A stretch of DNA of 42,446 bases from an uncultured Parafilimonas sp. (GTDB taxonomy: Bacteria; Bacteroidota; Bacteroidia; Chitinophagales; Chitinophagaceae). The position numbers and the translations under genes were made by a program. The DNA is taken from contig CAIRZB010000052.1 in assembly GCA_903882935.1 (NCBI GenBank), forward strand, positions 1 to 42,446. The letters are read 5' to 3'. Shown piece by piece: positions 26,110-35,688 of this stretch. How positions within the stretch are numbered: the first letter of the stretch is position 1; each line of letters opens with the position of its first letter. The notes under the pieces are model-generated. The model was not told the origin of the DNA. It was given only the letters and a program-made list of their open reading frames with translations, and ran no database searches.

Positions 26110-26454
26110 AGAAAGTCTGTTTAGGATTATCACTTTAGTAACATAATGTTAGTTGAAAACAAACGCTAAGCTAAGCTCCTAACGCCAAAACAGCAACTAC
26201 AATTGGTGATAAGGCAATGTATTTAAAAAGGTGGCATCGCACTGCTTCTATAGCATATGTGGTCCTTTCAGAGCTAGTCAGCCCGCACAATTAATATAAC
26301 GTCTTCGCGGTGCCTTAACAAATCCATTTGCCCCCCATAGTACATTATAGCCGTATCCTAACGCAAAATAGCATCATGGTTCCAGCATTCCCAAATAGCT
26401 AATTCAGGTATTTTATCCCAAAAGCACGCAATGGCAGCCCCCCCCAAAAAAAAA

Positions 26455-26520
26455 TGTTAAAAATATTTTTTCCCGCAGTCATCCTTTTGGTTTGCAGCTG
26501 CCTCTATAGGTAGGGCATAG
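26455..26520 (+). promoter_or_regulatory. Candidate ECF-type promoter or leader before FecR
   Basis: An A/T-rich tract ending in TTTTTTCCC is followed by GCAGTCATCC and, after a GC-richer spacer, CTCTATAGG. As I remember the family, similar blocks often precede fecR genes in Bacteroidota sigma/anti-sigma cassettes. It is a reasonable candidate for the site read by the local ECF sigma. The remaining 26134-26454 shows no gene or strong signal. Confidence 0.3.
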
Positions 26521-26574
26521 CCAATTGAAAGTAAAAAATACGCGGCTGCCACAGCACCATCACCCAAAATAACC

Positions 26575-27747
26575 ATGCGAGAAACAAGCGTACGCTATCT
26601 GTTACAACAATTTGCGGCTGGCAAGGCCAGTACGCAGGAGGTGGAAGAAATGTTGGCATTGCTGCAACAGGCAACGGGTGAGGCTGAGTTAAAGAAAATG
26701 GTGTTGGAGGCCAAAAACGAAGCGGAACAACATTTAACCATTACGGAGGAGGAATGGGGCGGCATGTGGAATGCCATTGCCCTGGCCACCTTTCGCAAAC
26801 CCAAGGTAACCCTGCTTACGGCGGGCTGGGCAAGGGCGGCGGCTGTTTTGCTGGTGGTGGCAGGTATTGGATGGTTTATTAGGGCTAAAAAGAATATTTC
26901 GCAGCCCGTAGTGGCGGCCAAACAACAGGTATTAACGCACGATGTACCACCCGGTGGCAATAAGGCGGTGTTAACACTGGCAGACGGTTCAACCATTATA
27001 CTAGACAGTGCCAACAACGGGGCATTGGCACAACAGGGCGGTACCAAGGTTTTAAAGATAGATGCGGGGCAGTTGTCGTACAAAACTGGCACTGCAGCCA
27101 CGGGGGAGGTGCTGTACAATACCATTGCCACGCCGCGGGGCGGCCAATACCAGGTTACTTTGGAAGACGGCACCCAGGTTTGGCTAAACGCCGCATCATC
27201 CTTGCGTTTCCCCACGGTGTTTGTGGGTAATGAGCGAGAGGTGCAATTGACAGGGGAGGCCTATTTTGAAGTGGCCAAAAACCCCGGCAAACCTTTTCAT
27301 GTAAAGGTTAACCAGATGGATGTGCAGGTACTGGGCACCCATTTTAACGTAATGGCTTACGGCAACGAGCCAACCGCCAAAACCACCTTGCTGGAAGGCA
27401 GGGTTACCGTTACAAACAAAGGCCAAACGCAGCAATTGGCACCGGGACAACAGGCGGTGCTTAACAACGGCACCAATGGCTTTACGGTAAGGGATGTGAA
27501 CACTGATTTGGCGGTGGCTTGGAAAAACGGGCTGTTCAGGTTTAGGGAAACCAACATACGGGAGATAATGCGCCAAGTGGAAAGGTGGTACGACGTGGAG
27601 GTGGATTTTAAGGCAGTTGGCAACGACCAGGACTATACCGGCATAGTGCCGCGCACACAAAACGTGTCGGCATTGCTGCAAATGTTACAACTTACCGGCA
27701 CGGTGCATTTTACGGTGGAGGGCAAGAGAATAACGGTGCAGCCTTAG
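26575..27747 (+). CDS. FecR-family anti-sigma factor
   Basis: The 390-residue inner-membrane protein has a cytoplasmic N-terminal segment (1-80, expected to bind the ECF sigma factor) and one membrane helix (about 83-103, GWARAAAVLLVVAGIGWFIR). The periplasmic FecR domain is recognisable from TPRGGQYQVTLEDGTQVWLN and GEAYFEVAKNPGKPFHVKV. A C-terminal DUF4974-like region follows (about 315-388; FRETNIREIMRQVERWYDVE). The family relays a signal from a SusC-type transducer's N-terminal domain to its sigma factor. It lies 200 bases upstream of the SusC gene, whose STN domain could provide that contact. Its likely partner sigma is at 24180-24761. Confidence 0.95.
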   Translation: MRETSVRYLLQQFAAGKASTQEVEEMLALLQQATGEAELKKMVLEAKNEAEQHLTITEEEWGGMWNAIALATFRKPKVTLLTAGWARAAAVLLVVAGIGWFIRAKKNISQPVVAAKQQVLTHDVPPGGNKAVLTLADGSTIILDSANNGALAQQGGTKVLKIDAGQLSYKTGTAATGEVLYNTIATPRGGQYQVTLEDGTQVWLNAASSLRFPTVFVGNEREVQLTGEAYFEVAKNPGKPFHVKVNQMDVQVLGTHFNVMAYGNEPTAKTTLLEGRVTVTNKGQTQQLAPGQQAVLNNGTNGFTVRDVNTDLAVAWKNGLFRFRETNIREIMRQVERWYDVEVDFKAVGNDQDYTGIVPRTQNVSALLQMLQLTGTVHFTVEGKRITVQP

Positions 27748-27979
27748 TTAATGGTAGGTTGTTAATAGGGTTGTTTTATATTTATAACGGAACGATGCAA
27801 GGTGCTGCCATGGAACTGTGAATAACCGGCAATTACAAAAAAATTGAAAAACCAACAATACATATGAAAACTTGAACGAGAAAACCCCAACAACAGGCTG
27901 GAAAAAGCTGCTGTTGGGTAATTAACTAAACTAAACTGCCAAAGAAAAAATGATTTGTAACTCCAAACTGAACAAAACT

Positions 27980-30900
27980 ATGCATCCAAAAAATCATGGC
28001 AATACCTCACCGCAACGTGGGTTTTTGCCAGCTAAAATGCTGTTGATTATGAGATTAACCGCTGTTTTACTACTGGCCGCAGCCATGCACGTTAGTGCGG
28101 CGGGCTTAACCCAAAAGGTTACCATCGCAAAAAAGAATGCCTCTCTGGAGCAGATTTTTGAAATACTGCAACAACAGAGCGGCTACAGCTTTATGTTTAA
28201 CAGCCACACCTTGGCAAACGCCAAAAAAGTGGACATACAAGTTAACAATGCCACCGTTGAAGAGGTGCTGAAGCTTTGCTTTAATAACCAGGAATTTACC
28301 TACGTGGTTAAAGACAAAGTGATAATTGTTACCCCAAAGGAAGACGATGGGGCTGGGGTTTTTAATGCGCCACCGCCGCCACCCCAGCACATAACCGGTA
28401 CGGTAAAAGACGAAGCTGGCAAGCCGGTTGAAGGTGCTGCCGTTACCGTTGCCAAAACAACCATCGGCGTTTTAACCGACAAACAAGGCAATTTTGATAT
28501 TGCGGTACCTACAGCAGGCGGCTATGTGCTGGAGGTTAGTTTTATAGGTTTTAAAACCGTTACCAAACCTGTGTCTGTTGGCGGTACGGGTCTTACAGGT
28601 GTTGCCATAACCCTGCAGGCCGCTACAACCGGCTTAGCAGATGTTGTGGTGGTGGGTTACGGTGTACAAAGTAAAAAAGATGTAACCGGCACCATAAGCA
28701 GCGTAAAGGGCGATGATATAAAAAACCTGCCCGTTAGCAATGTGGCCAGCGCACTGCAAGGCCGTGCAGCTGGTGTGGATATTATTAGCGGCGACGGTGC
28801 GCCGGGCAGCATACCTGCCATACGTATACGCGGTACCGGCACCATCAACTCGGCCGACCCATTGGTGGTGATAGACGGTGTGCCGTCTGGCGGGTTGAAC
28901 GATGTTAACACCAACGATATTGCATCTATTGAAGTTTTAAAGGATGCCTCTTCTTCGGCCATATATGGTACAAGGGCCGCCAACGGCGTGGTATTGGTTA
29001 CCACCAAAAAGGGCAATTACGGTGAGCAGCTTAAAACAAACTTTAACTACTATACCGGCCAAAATAAGCCTGTTAAGTACTTGGATATGCTTACTGCCCC
29101 CGATTTGGTGACGCTTAAAAAAGAATCGTACACCAACGACGGGTTAAATGTGCCTACCATTTGGAACAACCCCTATTATGCCACCCAGCGTACAGACTGG
29201 CAGCGCGCATTAATGGGTAAGGGTACCGTGCAGAATGCCGACATAGCAGTACGCGGCGGCAATGCCACCAGCACGTATAGTGTGTCAGGCAACTATTACA
29301 ATGAAAAAGGTATGATTGTAAATTCATACTTTAAACGTTACAGCTTCCGCATCAATTCTGAGCATAAACTGGGCAAACGCATAGTAGTAGGAGAAAATGT
29401 AATGTATGCCAATACCGATGGTACGTCACCCGATACAAGGTCTACACAGGCCGGCTTGGTTTGGAGTGCCATCCGCTTTAACCCCGCCATACCCGTTTTT
29501 AATGCAGACGGCACTTGGGGCACTTCGCAGGCCGACAACCAGTTGGGCGATATTAACAACCCGGTTGCCACTGCCACGGAGAAAGACGCATACAATAAAA
29601 ATGACAGGTTATTGGCAAACGGCTATGCCGAATTGGAAATTATTAAAGGGCTTAAACTGCATGCCAACTATGGTTACGACCAAAGCACCGGCGACAATTA
29701 CAGCTTCAACATCGCCATGCCTACCCAAACAAGGGGGCCTTCTATTTCTTCTTTGGGCAGGTCTTTTTCCAAAAGCTATTCGTTCCTAGAGGAATATTAC
29801 CTCAGTTTCAACAGGCAGGTTGCGCCAGGCCATAACCTGGGTGTAACGGCCGGTTATTCTTCCCAAATATTCAAAGGCAATTATTTCAGTGCCTCTAGGT
29901 CGGGTTTTTCTGATACCAGTGTTGACCAAAGGGTGTTGAACTTGGGTAATTCGCAAGGTAATGGTGGCGGCAACTACAATGCGGCAGGTTTGCAGAGTGC
30001 TTTTGTGCGCGCTAATTACAGCTTCAAAAACCGTTACCTGTTAACAGCCACTATGCGCTCAGACGGTAGCAGCAAGTTTGCAAAGGGCAAGCGTTGGGGT
30101 TACTTCCCTGCGTTTTCGGCAGGCTGGCGTATTTCGGATGAAAGCTTCTATGGCGGCCGTATAAAAGACGTGGTAAATACATTGAAAATAACTGGCGGCT
30201 GGGGCCAATTGGGTAACCAAAACATTGGCGACTTTCAATACCTAAGCGGCATTGGTTACGGCGGTGGTTTCGGCTATTCTACCGGCACCGGCACCGTTTA
30301 CCAAAACGGTTCGGCCATTACCAACCTTGCTAACCCCAACGTAACTTGGGAAAGGGCTGTAATGACCAATATTAGCCTTGAATTTGCCTTGTTGAAAAAT
30401 AGACTTTACGGTACTGTTACGTATTTTAACAAAAACACGAGCGACATGTTGGTGCCCTACCAATTGGTGGAGACCTTTGGCGCACAAACCAATTTGCCGG
30501 ATGACGGCGGTAACATTACGCTGCCAAACCAAAACATTGGCCAGCTGAACAACCGCGGTGTGGAAATTGAGTTAAACTACCAAGGCAAGGTGGGTAAATT
30601 AAGTTACACGCTGGGTGCCAATGGCTCGTTCCTTAGCAATAAGGTTACAAAACTGTACGGCAAGTCAACTTACTTGGCGTCTTCTCAGTACGGCAGGGAA
30701 AACGTGGATATTTCACGCACGTACGAGGGCCAGCCGATTGCATCATTCTTTGGGTTTAAAACTGCAGGGCTTTACCAGTCGCAGGCTGATATTGACAAAG
30801 ACGCCAACGTAGCTAACGATGGTAACAAAGACAACATAAAGCCAGGCGATGTAAGGTTTGTAGATATTAATGGCGATGGCGTTATTAATGACCAAGACAG

Positions 30901-31420
30901 GGTGAACCTGGGCAACCCCAACCCCACATTTGTGTTTGGCTTTCATGGTTATGTTGCTTACAAAGGGTTTGACTTTAGCTTTAACTTTGCGGGCGCAACA
31001 GGCTTTAAGCTGTACAATGCTGACCGCCTTGCGGGCCTTGACGCCACGCAGGTGTTTAACTGGTACGCCGACCAAAAGAACAGGTGGCATGGCGCTGGCA
31101 CCAGCAACAGCATACCAAGGCTTAGCAACGCCAACCTAAACAACAACTACCGATCATCCGACCTTTGGGTACAAAACGGCGCATACCTTTCATTAAAGAG
31201 CATATCAATTGGTTACACGTTTACCAAAATACACATCAGCGATGTGGTACTGCCCGATATAAGGCTGTATGCAAGCTCGTATAACCTGTTTGTGTTAACC
31301 AAATATACTGGCTACACGCCCGAAATTGGCTATACCAGCGGTAACCTGCAAAGGGGTGTAGACGTGGCGCAATACCCACAGGCAAGGAACTTAACCATTG
31401 GCGCAAGTGTAAATTTTTAA
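27980..31420 (+). CDS. SusC/RagA-family TonB-dependent outer-membrane transporter with STN domain
   Basis: I prefer the ATG at 27980 (1146 residues); an in-frame ATG at 27950 adds 10. After a signal segment (about 20-41, MLLIMRLTAVLLLAAAMHVSA) come an STN signalling domain (about 45-118), a CarboxypepD-reg-like domain (137-220, ITGTVKDEAGKPVEGAAVTV), then the plug with the SusC signature DVVVVGYGVQSKKDVTGTIS and IRIRGTGTINSADPLVVIDG. The rest is the beta barrel, ending in the outer-membrane signature NLTIGASVNF. The STN domain marks it as a transducer acting through FecR. It imports a polymer-derived ligand, with SusD as surface lid; the substrate is not readable. SusD follows after 18 bases. 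Confidence 0.96.
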   Translation: MHPKNHGNTSPQRGFLPAKMLLIMRLTAVLLLAAAMHVSAAGLTQKVTIAKKNASLEQIFEILQQQSGYSFMFNSHTLANAKKVDIQVNNATVEEVLKLCFNNQEFTYVVKDKVIIVTPKEDDGAGVFNAPPPPPQHITGTVKDEAGKPVEGAAVTVAKTTIGVLTDKQGNFDIAVPTAGGYVLEVSFIGFKTVTKPVSVGGTGLTGVAITLQAATTGLADVVVVGYGVQSKKDVTGTISSVKGDDIKNLPVSNVASALQGRAAGVDIISGDGAPGSIPAIRIRGTGTINSADPLVVIDGVPSGGLNDVNTNDIASIEVLKDASSSAIYGTRAANGVVLVTTKKGNYGEQLKTNFNYYTGQNKPVKYLDMLTAPDLVTLKKESYTNDGLNVPTIWNNPYYATQRTDWQRALMGKGTVQNADIAVRGGNATSTYSVSGNYYNEKGMIVNSYFKRYSFRINSEHKLGKRIVVGENVMYANTDGTSPDTRSTQAGLVWSAIRFNPAIPVFNADGTWGTSQADNQLGDINNPVATATEKDAYNKNDRLLANGYAELEIIKGLKLHANYGYDQSTGDNYSFNIAMPTQTRGPSISSLGRSFSKSYSFLEEYYLSFNRQVAPGHNLGVTAGYSSQIFKGNYFSASRSGFSDTSVDQRVLNLGNSQGNGGGNYNAAGLQSAFVRANYSFKNRYLLTATMRSDGSSKFAKGKRWGYFPAFSAGWRISDESFYGGRIKDVVNTLKITGGWGQLGNQNIGDFQYLSGIGYGGGFGYSTGTGTVYQNGSAITNLANPNVTWERAVMTNISLEFALLKNRLYGTVTYFNKNTSDMLVPYQLVETFGAQTNLPDDGGNITLPNQNIGQLNNRGVEIELNYQGKVGKLSYTLGANGSFLSNKVTKLYGKSTYLASSQYGRENVDISRTYEGQPIASFFGFKTAGLYQSQADIDKDANVANDGNKDNIKPGDVRFVDINGDGVINDQDRVNLGNPNPTFVFGFHGYVAYKGFDFSFNFAGATGFKLYNADRLAGLDATQVFNWYADQKNRWHGAGTSNSIPRLSNANLNNNYRSSDLWVQNGAYLSLKSISIGYTFTKIHISDVVLPDIRLYASSYNLFVLTKYTGYTPEIGYTSGNLQRGVDVAQYPQARNLTIGASVNF

Positions 31421-31438
31421 ACTAGTAAAAGCAGTAAC

Positions 31439-33007
31439 ATGAAATTCATATATAAAATAACCTATTCTTTACTGTTAATAACCGCCCTTGTTGCATTTGG
31501 CGGCTGTAACAAAAACCCGCTTGACCAAAAGCCAACCGGCAGCTATACCACAGGTAACTTTTGGCGTAACCAAGACGATGTGATTGCAGGCGTGTTGGGT
31601 ATTTATAACGTGTTGTACGTGGAAGACTGGATAGGGCATGACCTATACGCATTTGACGACCAAAGTGATGATATTTCCGTTGACGGCGACCACCCCGATT
31701 TTAAGGCTATTGAGAGGTTTAACATTGACCCAAGCTTACAGTTAATTTACATTACATGGCCTTTTGCCTACGAGCAAATAGAGCGTGCCAACAACGCCAT
31801 TACCTACATACCAAAAGTGCCGGTGATGGATGATGCCATACGCAACCGCTCACTGGGGGAAGCGTATTTTTTACGTGCTTACGCCTATTTTGTGCTAAAC
31901 CAAATTTATGGCGAGATACCGGTGATTAAAGAAGACAACGTACAGAATGGCAATTACAACGTGCCAAAATCGAGCGTTGACTCGGTAAGGGCTTTTGTGG
32001 AGTCTGATTTGTTAAAGGCCGCCGAACTGTTACCCGAAAGCTATGGTGATGCCGATAAAGGCCGCGTGAGCAAAGGTGCTGCTTGGGGTTTGTTAACCAA
32101 ACTGTATATGTTTGAAGACAAGTACCAAAGCGCCATTACTTACGGCACCAAAGTAATCACTAATGCCAACTATGCGCTGGCAGCAAATTATGCTGACAAC
32201 TTTACCGCTGGCAAGCAGGAAAGCAACTCTGAATTATTGTTTGCTGTATGGAACAAAAGCTCTGAAGCATCGCCTTCAAACCAATCGCCCATCAGCATTT
32301 ACTTTTCGCCAAGGGCTTGGCAGGGCTGGGGCTTTCACCACCCCACGCAGAATTTTGCAGACGCTTTTGAGCCAAACGACACTATACGCAAGCGTACCAC
32401 ATTGCTGTCGGTGGGTGACTCAATACCCCACCAAACAAGCCTTAACACCATTGATGCTACCAATGCCTATCAAATGTTTGCAGGCAGGGAAGGGCAACAA
32501 ACAGGCCGAATGCTGCCAAGCTATTCCACAACGGGTTACTACATACGCAAATACACCGCGTATATGCCCAATGATGATGGCAACCTTAATTTTGACCTGA
32601 AGCAGCCCCTTTTGAGGACTGCCGATATTTACCTGCTAGTAGCCGAAGCCAAAATACGCATGAGCGGCAATGGTGCCGGTGACGCAGAAATAAATGTTGT
32701 GCGTAACAGGGCCGGTTTGGCCTCTTTGTCAAACGCTGGTATGCCAGAATTAATACATGAGCGCAGGGTAGAGCTGGGTGGAGAGAATACACGCTGGCAG
32801 GATTTGTTGCGTTGGGACAAAGACAAGGTTATTAATTTGGATACCATCGTAAGCAAGCCTAAGGCTGCCTCGCCATTGCCGCCGTACAACGGGTCAGTTA
32901 TTATACCTGCCCGTACGTTTACCCGGCCTAAGAACTATTACATGCCGCTGCCACAGCCAGTAATTGACGAGAGTAAGGGTATTATTAAGCAAAACCCCAA
33001 CTATTAA
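31439..33007 (+). CDS. SusD/RagB-family surface nutrient-binding lipoprotein
   Basis: The 522-residue protein has a lipoprotein signal, LLLITALVAFGGCNKNPLDQ (lipidated Cys C23), placing it on the cell surface. The N-terminal NFWRNQDDVIAGVLGIYNVL segment, the LGEAYFLRAYAYFVLNQIYGE helix and the C-terminal LLVAEAKIRM, INVVRNRAGL and LIHERRVELGGENTRWQDLL motifs are those of the SusD/RagB alpha-helical fold. It is co-transcribed with the SusC gene and covers the barrel as a ligand-binding lid. It ends 50 bases before a strong terminator. No substrate-specific feature is visible. Confidence 0.96.
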   Translation: MKFIYKITYSLLLITALVAFGGCNKNPLDQKPTGSYTTGNFWRNQDDVIAGVLGIYNVLYVEDWIGHDLYAFDDQSDDISVDGDHPDFKAIERFNIDPSLQLIYITWPFAYEQIERANNAITYIPKVPVMDDAIRNRSLGEAYFLRAYAYFVLNQIYGEIPVIKEDNVQNGNYNVPKSSVDSVRAFVESDLLKAAELLPESYGDADKGRVSKGAAWGLLTKLYMFEDKYQSAITYGTKVITNANYALAANYADNFTAGKQESNSELLFAVWNKSSEASPSNQSPISIYFSPRAWQGWGFHHPTQNFADAFEPNDTIRKRTTLLSVGDSIPHQTSLNTIDATNAYQMFAGREGQQTGRMLPSYSTTGYYIRKYTAYMPNDDGNLNFDLKQPLLRTADIYLLVAEAKIRMSGNGAGDAEINVVRNRAGLASLSNAGMPELIHERRVELGGENTRWQDLLRWDKDKVINLDTIVSKPKAASPLPPYNGSVIIPARTFTRPKNYYMPLPQPVIDESKGIIKQNPNY

Positions 33008-33060
33008 CAACCGTTACCAATTGTTTTCTTAAGCATAGGGTTAGTTTAAGGTAGTACCAT

Positions 33061-33102
33061 AGAGGCCTGTAAGGTGTAAAAGCTTTACGGGTCTCTTTTT
33101 TT
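33061..33102 (+). terminator. Rho-independent terminator after the SusC/SusD operon
   Basis: AGAGGCCTGTAA (33061-33072) pairs with TTACGGGTCTCT (33085-33096), 12 bp with two G-U pairs, followed by a run of seven T. It also separates this operon from the converging LacI-type gene. Confidence 0.75.
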
Positions 33103-33141
33103 GTTTGTTTTGGTATGTGGTGGTAATATTTGCAGGGCTAT

Positions 33142-34185
33142 TTACAACTGCACCTCCATAAACGGTGTGCCGATGGCCGAAGTGGAATTACGAACCAACA
33201 TAACACTGGGTATTACCACCGTGTTGTTTGGCAGGTCAATAGTGCCTTTTTTAAGGGCTTTAAACAAGATGGTGGCAGCGGTTTTGCCCATGGCAAAGGC
33301 AGGCTGCGTAATAGTGGTTAATGGCGGGTGTAGCAGGGGGGCGGTTTGCAGGTTGCTAAAACACACCACTTTTAGTTGGCCGGGTATAGCAATTTGCAAC
33401 TGGTTGCACACCGTATAAATACTGGTGGCCAGTTTTTCAACGGAAGAAAGCAGCCCATCGGGCCGGTTAGGCTTGGTTAGCAGTTTTGTAATAAGGCTGT
33501 TATTGTACGCGGTATCGTTTTTGCAAACCAATATATCGGCGGGGTAAAAAGGCAAGGCATTGTCGGCCAGGGCCTGTTGGTAGCCTTTAAGTCTTTCTCC
33601 GGTAATGAGCAGGCTTTTTGAGATGGCGAGAAAAACGATTTTTTTGCACCCGCAGTCAATCAAGTGCTGGGTGGCACGGTAGCTGGCCGCATAATCGTTG
33701 GTGGTAACGGTGGCGGCATTGATGCCGGGGCAAACGCGGTCGAAAAAAACAATAGGCAATTCTTTTTTAAACAGCGCATGCAGGTGGGCATAGCTGGTGG
33801 TTTCTGAGGAAAGCGACATCAATACGCCATCAATCCTGCCGTTTTGAATATCTTTCACAATGGCTTTTTCCCGCAAAAAATTTTCGTGGGTTAAGTAAAT
33901 CAACACGTGGTAGCCTTTGTCTTGGGCCACGGCCTCAATGCCGTTGATGGCCTGGGCAAAAAAGCTGTCGGCTACCTCGGGTATAACCACGGCAATGGTT
34001 TTGCTGCTTTTCTTGCGCAGGCTGCTGGCGTAGGGGTTAGGGGCATAATCTAGCTTGGCTGCCATGGCCAGTACCCGTTTTTTAGTATCTTGGCTAATTT
34101 CATGGCTGTCGCTCAATGCTTTAGACACGGTGGAGCGTGAAAGCTTAAGCTTTTCGGCAAGTATCTTAATGGTTACTGTTTGCAT
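33142..34185 (-). CDS. LacI-family transcriptional regulator
   Basis: The 347-residue protein starts at the ATG at 34185. Residues 1-50 are a LacI-type headpiece, VTIKILAEKLKLSRSTVSKA, then LSDSHEISQDTKKRVLAMAA and the hinge region ASSLRKKSSKTIAVVIPEV. A periplasmic-binding-protein-like sensor domain fills 60-347 (FFDRVCPGINAATVTTNDYA, ISKSLLITGERLKGYQQAL). It is expected to be cytoplasmic and to release DNA on binding a sugar or related effector. It converges on the SusC/SusD operon, so the terminator lies between them. The perfect palindrome at 20607-20622 is a good candidate site; no equal palindrome was found near its own start. Confidence 0.95.
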   Translation of the reverse strand: MQTVTIKILAEKLKLSRSTVSKALSDSHEISQDTKKRVLAMAAKLDYAPNPYASSLRKKSSKTIAVVIPEVADSFFAQAINGIEAVAQDKGYHVLIYLTHENFLREKAIVKDIQNGRIDGVLMSLSSETTSYAHLHALFKKELPIVFFDRVCPGINAATVTTNDYAASYRATQHLIDCGCKKIVFLAISKSLLITGERLKGYQQALADNALPFYPADILVCKNDTAYNNSLITKLLTKPNRPDGLLSSVEKLATSIYTVCNQLQIAIPGQLKVVCFSNLQTAPLLHPPLTTITQPAFAMGKTAATILFKALKKGTIDLPNNTVVIPSVMLVRNSTSAIGTPFMEVQL

Positions 34186-34404
34186 CGTTTGGTTGTGTAC
34201 CCCTAACTACAAATGTATGTTTTTTTTTGGGGCAGCATTTTTGGTAACCGGCCCAAATAGGCGATGGTTGTAATATGGTACGCCCAGTTTTTTAGTTTGT
34301 AACATTACTTGCACATAGTTTTAACGGTTACTGGCTTTTGCGCCCAGGGCAAGCGCATTATAATTGTTTGAACCAAGGTTTTTATTGTAAGAGGGAAGAA
34401 ACCG

Positions 34405-34560
34405 TGATGCCTGCGTAGGCAGGCATCTCCTAAAATTAAACCTGCGCGATAAAAGGCAGCGCTTTACCCTTTAGCGAGCCGGCTTATTACTTAACCGGTA
34501 CGAAATGGCATTCCAACAAGCGCAGCTTTGAGAGATTCCTGCCTACGCAGCAGGCATGAC
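34405..34560. repeat. Inverted pair of REP-like palindromes
   Basis: GATGCCTGC (34406-34414) pairs with GCAGGCATC (34419-34427). A related, more degenerate palindrome at 34532-34560 (GATTCCTGCCTACGCAG, then CAGGCATGAC) reads in the opposite orientation. The family is unrelated in sequence to the palindromes at 25-1080 and 12132-12397. The rest of the 470-base gap (34186-34656) holds no gene. Confidence 0.65.
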
Positions 34561-34656
34561 GAACGCCAGCTTTTTGACAAGCTTCGCCCTAAAAAATCAT
34601 AATGCGTTTGCCCTGCCTTTGCGCTTCAATATCACCGGTATTGTTAAAATTTTGTT

Positions 34657-34664
34657 TATACTTG
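34657..34664 (+). promoter_or_regulatory. Candidate -7 box before the 34699 gene
   Basis: TATACTTG matches TAnnTTTG in seven of eight positions, but I see no well-placed TTTG upstream. If used, transcription would begin near 34670, downstream of the GTG at 34666, which argues for the later TTG start. Confidence 0.35.
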
Positions 34665-34698
34665 CGTGCCAAACTACAAATTTAAACATTGCCCCATT

Positions 34699-35430
34699 TT
34701 GAAAAATGTAACCTTTTCATTGCTGCTTGCAATATTATGGCCCGCCACAGCAATATTTGCCCAAACGGATGGCAAGGCCAACCCAGTAACAGTAAGCGGC
34801 AATGTGCAGATTACCAATAACGGCGTAGCCCCGGTACCCATTTTTGCGTTGGGCAGGCCCGCTATTTTATCAACCACCAGCATTAGAAAAGGCCGGTTTT
34901 ATTTTAACCCGGAGTTTAACTTGGGGCTGGATGCAAAACCATGGACCCTTTTTGCGAGGGTTGGCTATTATTTGGTGGAGAAAAAAAAGCTGGTGGTGGT
35001 TTTGGCAGCCAATTTAAACTGGTTTTTTGCCGACAACATACCGGTGGTAAATAACCAGCAAATGCAAGTGCAACGGTATTATGCCCTGGAATTTAACGGG
35101 CAATTAAAGCCAACGGAACACCAGAATTTTTTCTTTTCTTATTGGCGGTCACAACTATTGGGTGAGCTAGGGGTAAAATTTGAGGATTTTATCAATTTTG
35201 TGTACGATTTTGAAGACTTAAAGTTGGGCGATAAAAACATATTTACGTTTAAACCCAGTGTTTTTTACTTATACGACTACGAATTTGTAAAAGGTTTTTT
35301 TGCTGCCCAAACCTCTACCTACAAACGGGCGGCTTGGAAGTTTAATGTTTTCCTCACTACCTCCACCCCATTGGGTAAACTACCTGGCACCGGCTTTGTT
35401 TGGAACACAGGGGTAAATGTGCCGTTTTAG
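34699..35430 (+). CDS. Putative outer-membrane beta-barrel protein, function unknown
   Basis: I choose the TTG at 34699 because it gives an ideal signal peptide, MKNVTFSLLLAILWPATAIFAQ, whereas the GTG at 34666 adds a charged MPNYKFKHCPI stub ahead of it and sits on the predicted transcription start. The mature protein is about 220 residues of alternating strands rich in Phe, Tyr and Leu (TLFARVGYYLVEKKKLVVVL; LEFNGQLKPTEHQNFFFSYW), consistent with a small outer-membrane barrel. I do not recognise a named family. It is monocistronic. Confidence 0.6.
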   Translation: MKNVTFSLLLAILWPATAIFAQTDGKANPVTVSGNVQITNNGVAPVPIFALGRPAILSTTSIRKGRFYFNPEFNLGLDAKPWTLFARVGYYLVEKKKLVVVLAANLNWFFADNIPVVNNQQMQVQRYYALEFNGQLKPTEHQNFFFSYWRSQLLGELGVKFEDFINFVYDFEDLKLGDKNIFTFKPSVFYLYDYEFVKGFFAAQTSTYKRAAWKFNVFLTTSTPLGKLPGTGFVWNTGVNVPF

Positions 35431-35612
35431 CCACACAAGGTTGACGGTTTAGCTTAAGCCATTGAAATGGCTTTGCCAGCTTTTATTAACCCCCCGCAGC
35501 TTTTGGGAGTTATTTGCAATTTGGTATAATTGCCGGCGGTAAACCTGTATAAAGGGTACAAATGCCGGGGTTGCATCAGCCTTGTTTTTGCATTGTTTGC
35601 CGCGTGCGGATA

Positions 35613-35641
35613 CTTGCCCACGTGGGGATAAGGTATATTTG
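35613..35641 (+). promoter_or_regulatory. Bacteroidota promoter for the 35689 gene
   Basis: CTTG at 35613-35616, a 17-base spacer and a perfect TATATTTG at 35634-35641 give a start near 35647 and a leader of about 40 bases. Confidence 0.5.
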
Positions 35642-35688
35642 TGCGGTTTTTTGAAATGTATACTTAGAACAATTAAACCCGTGGTAGT

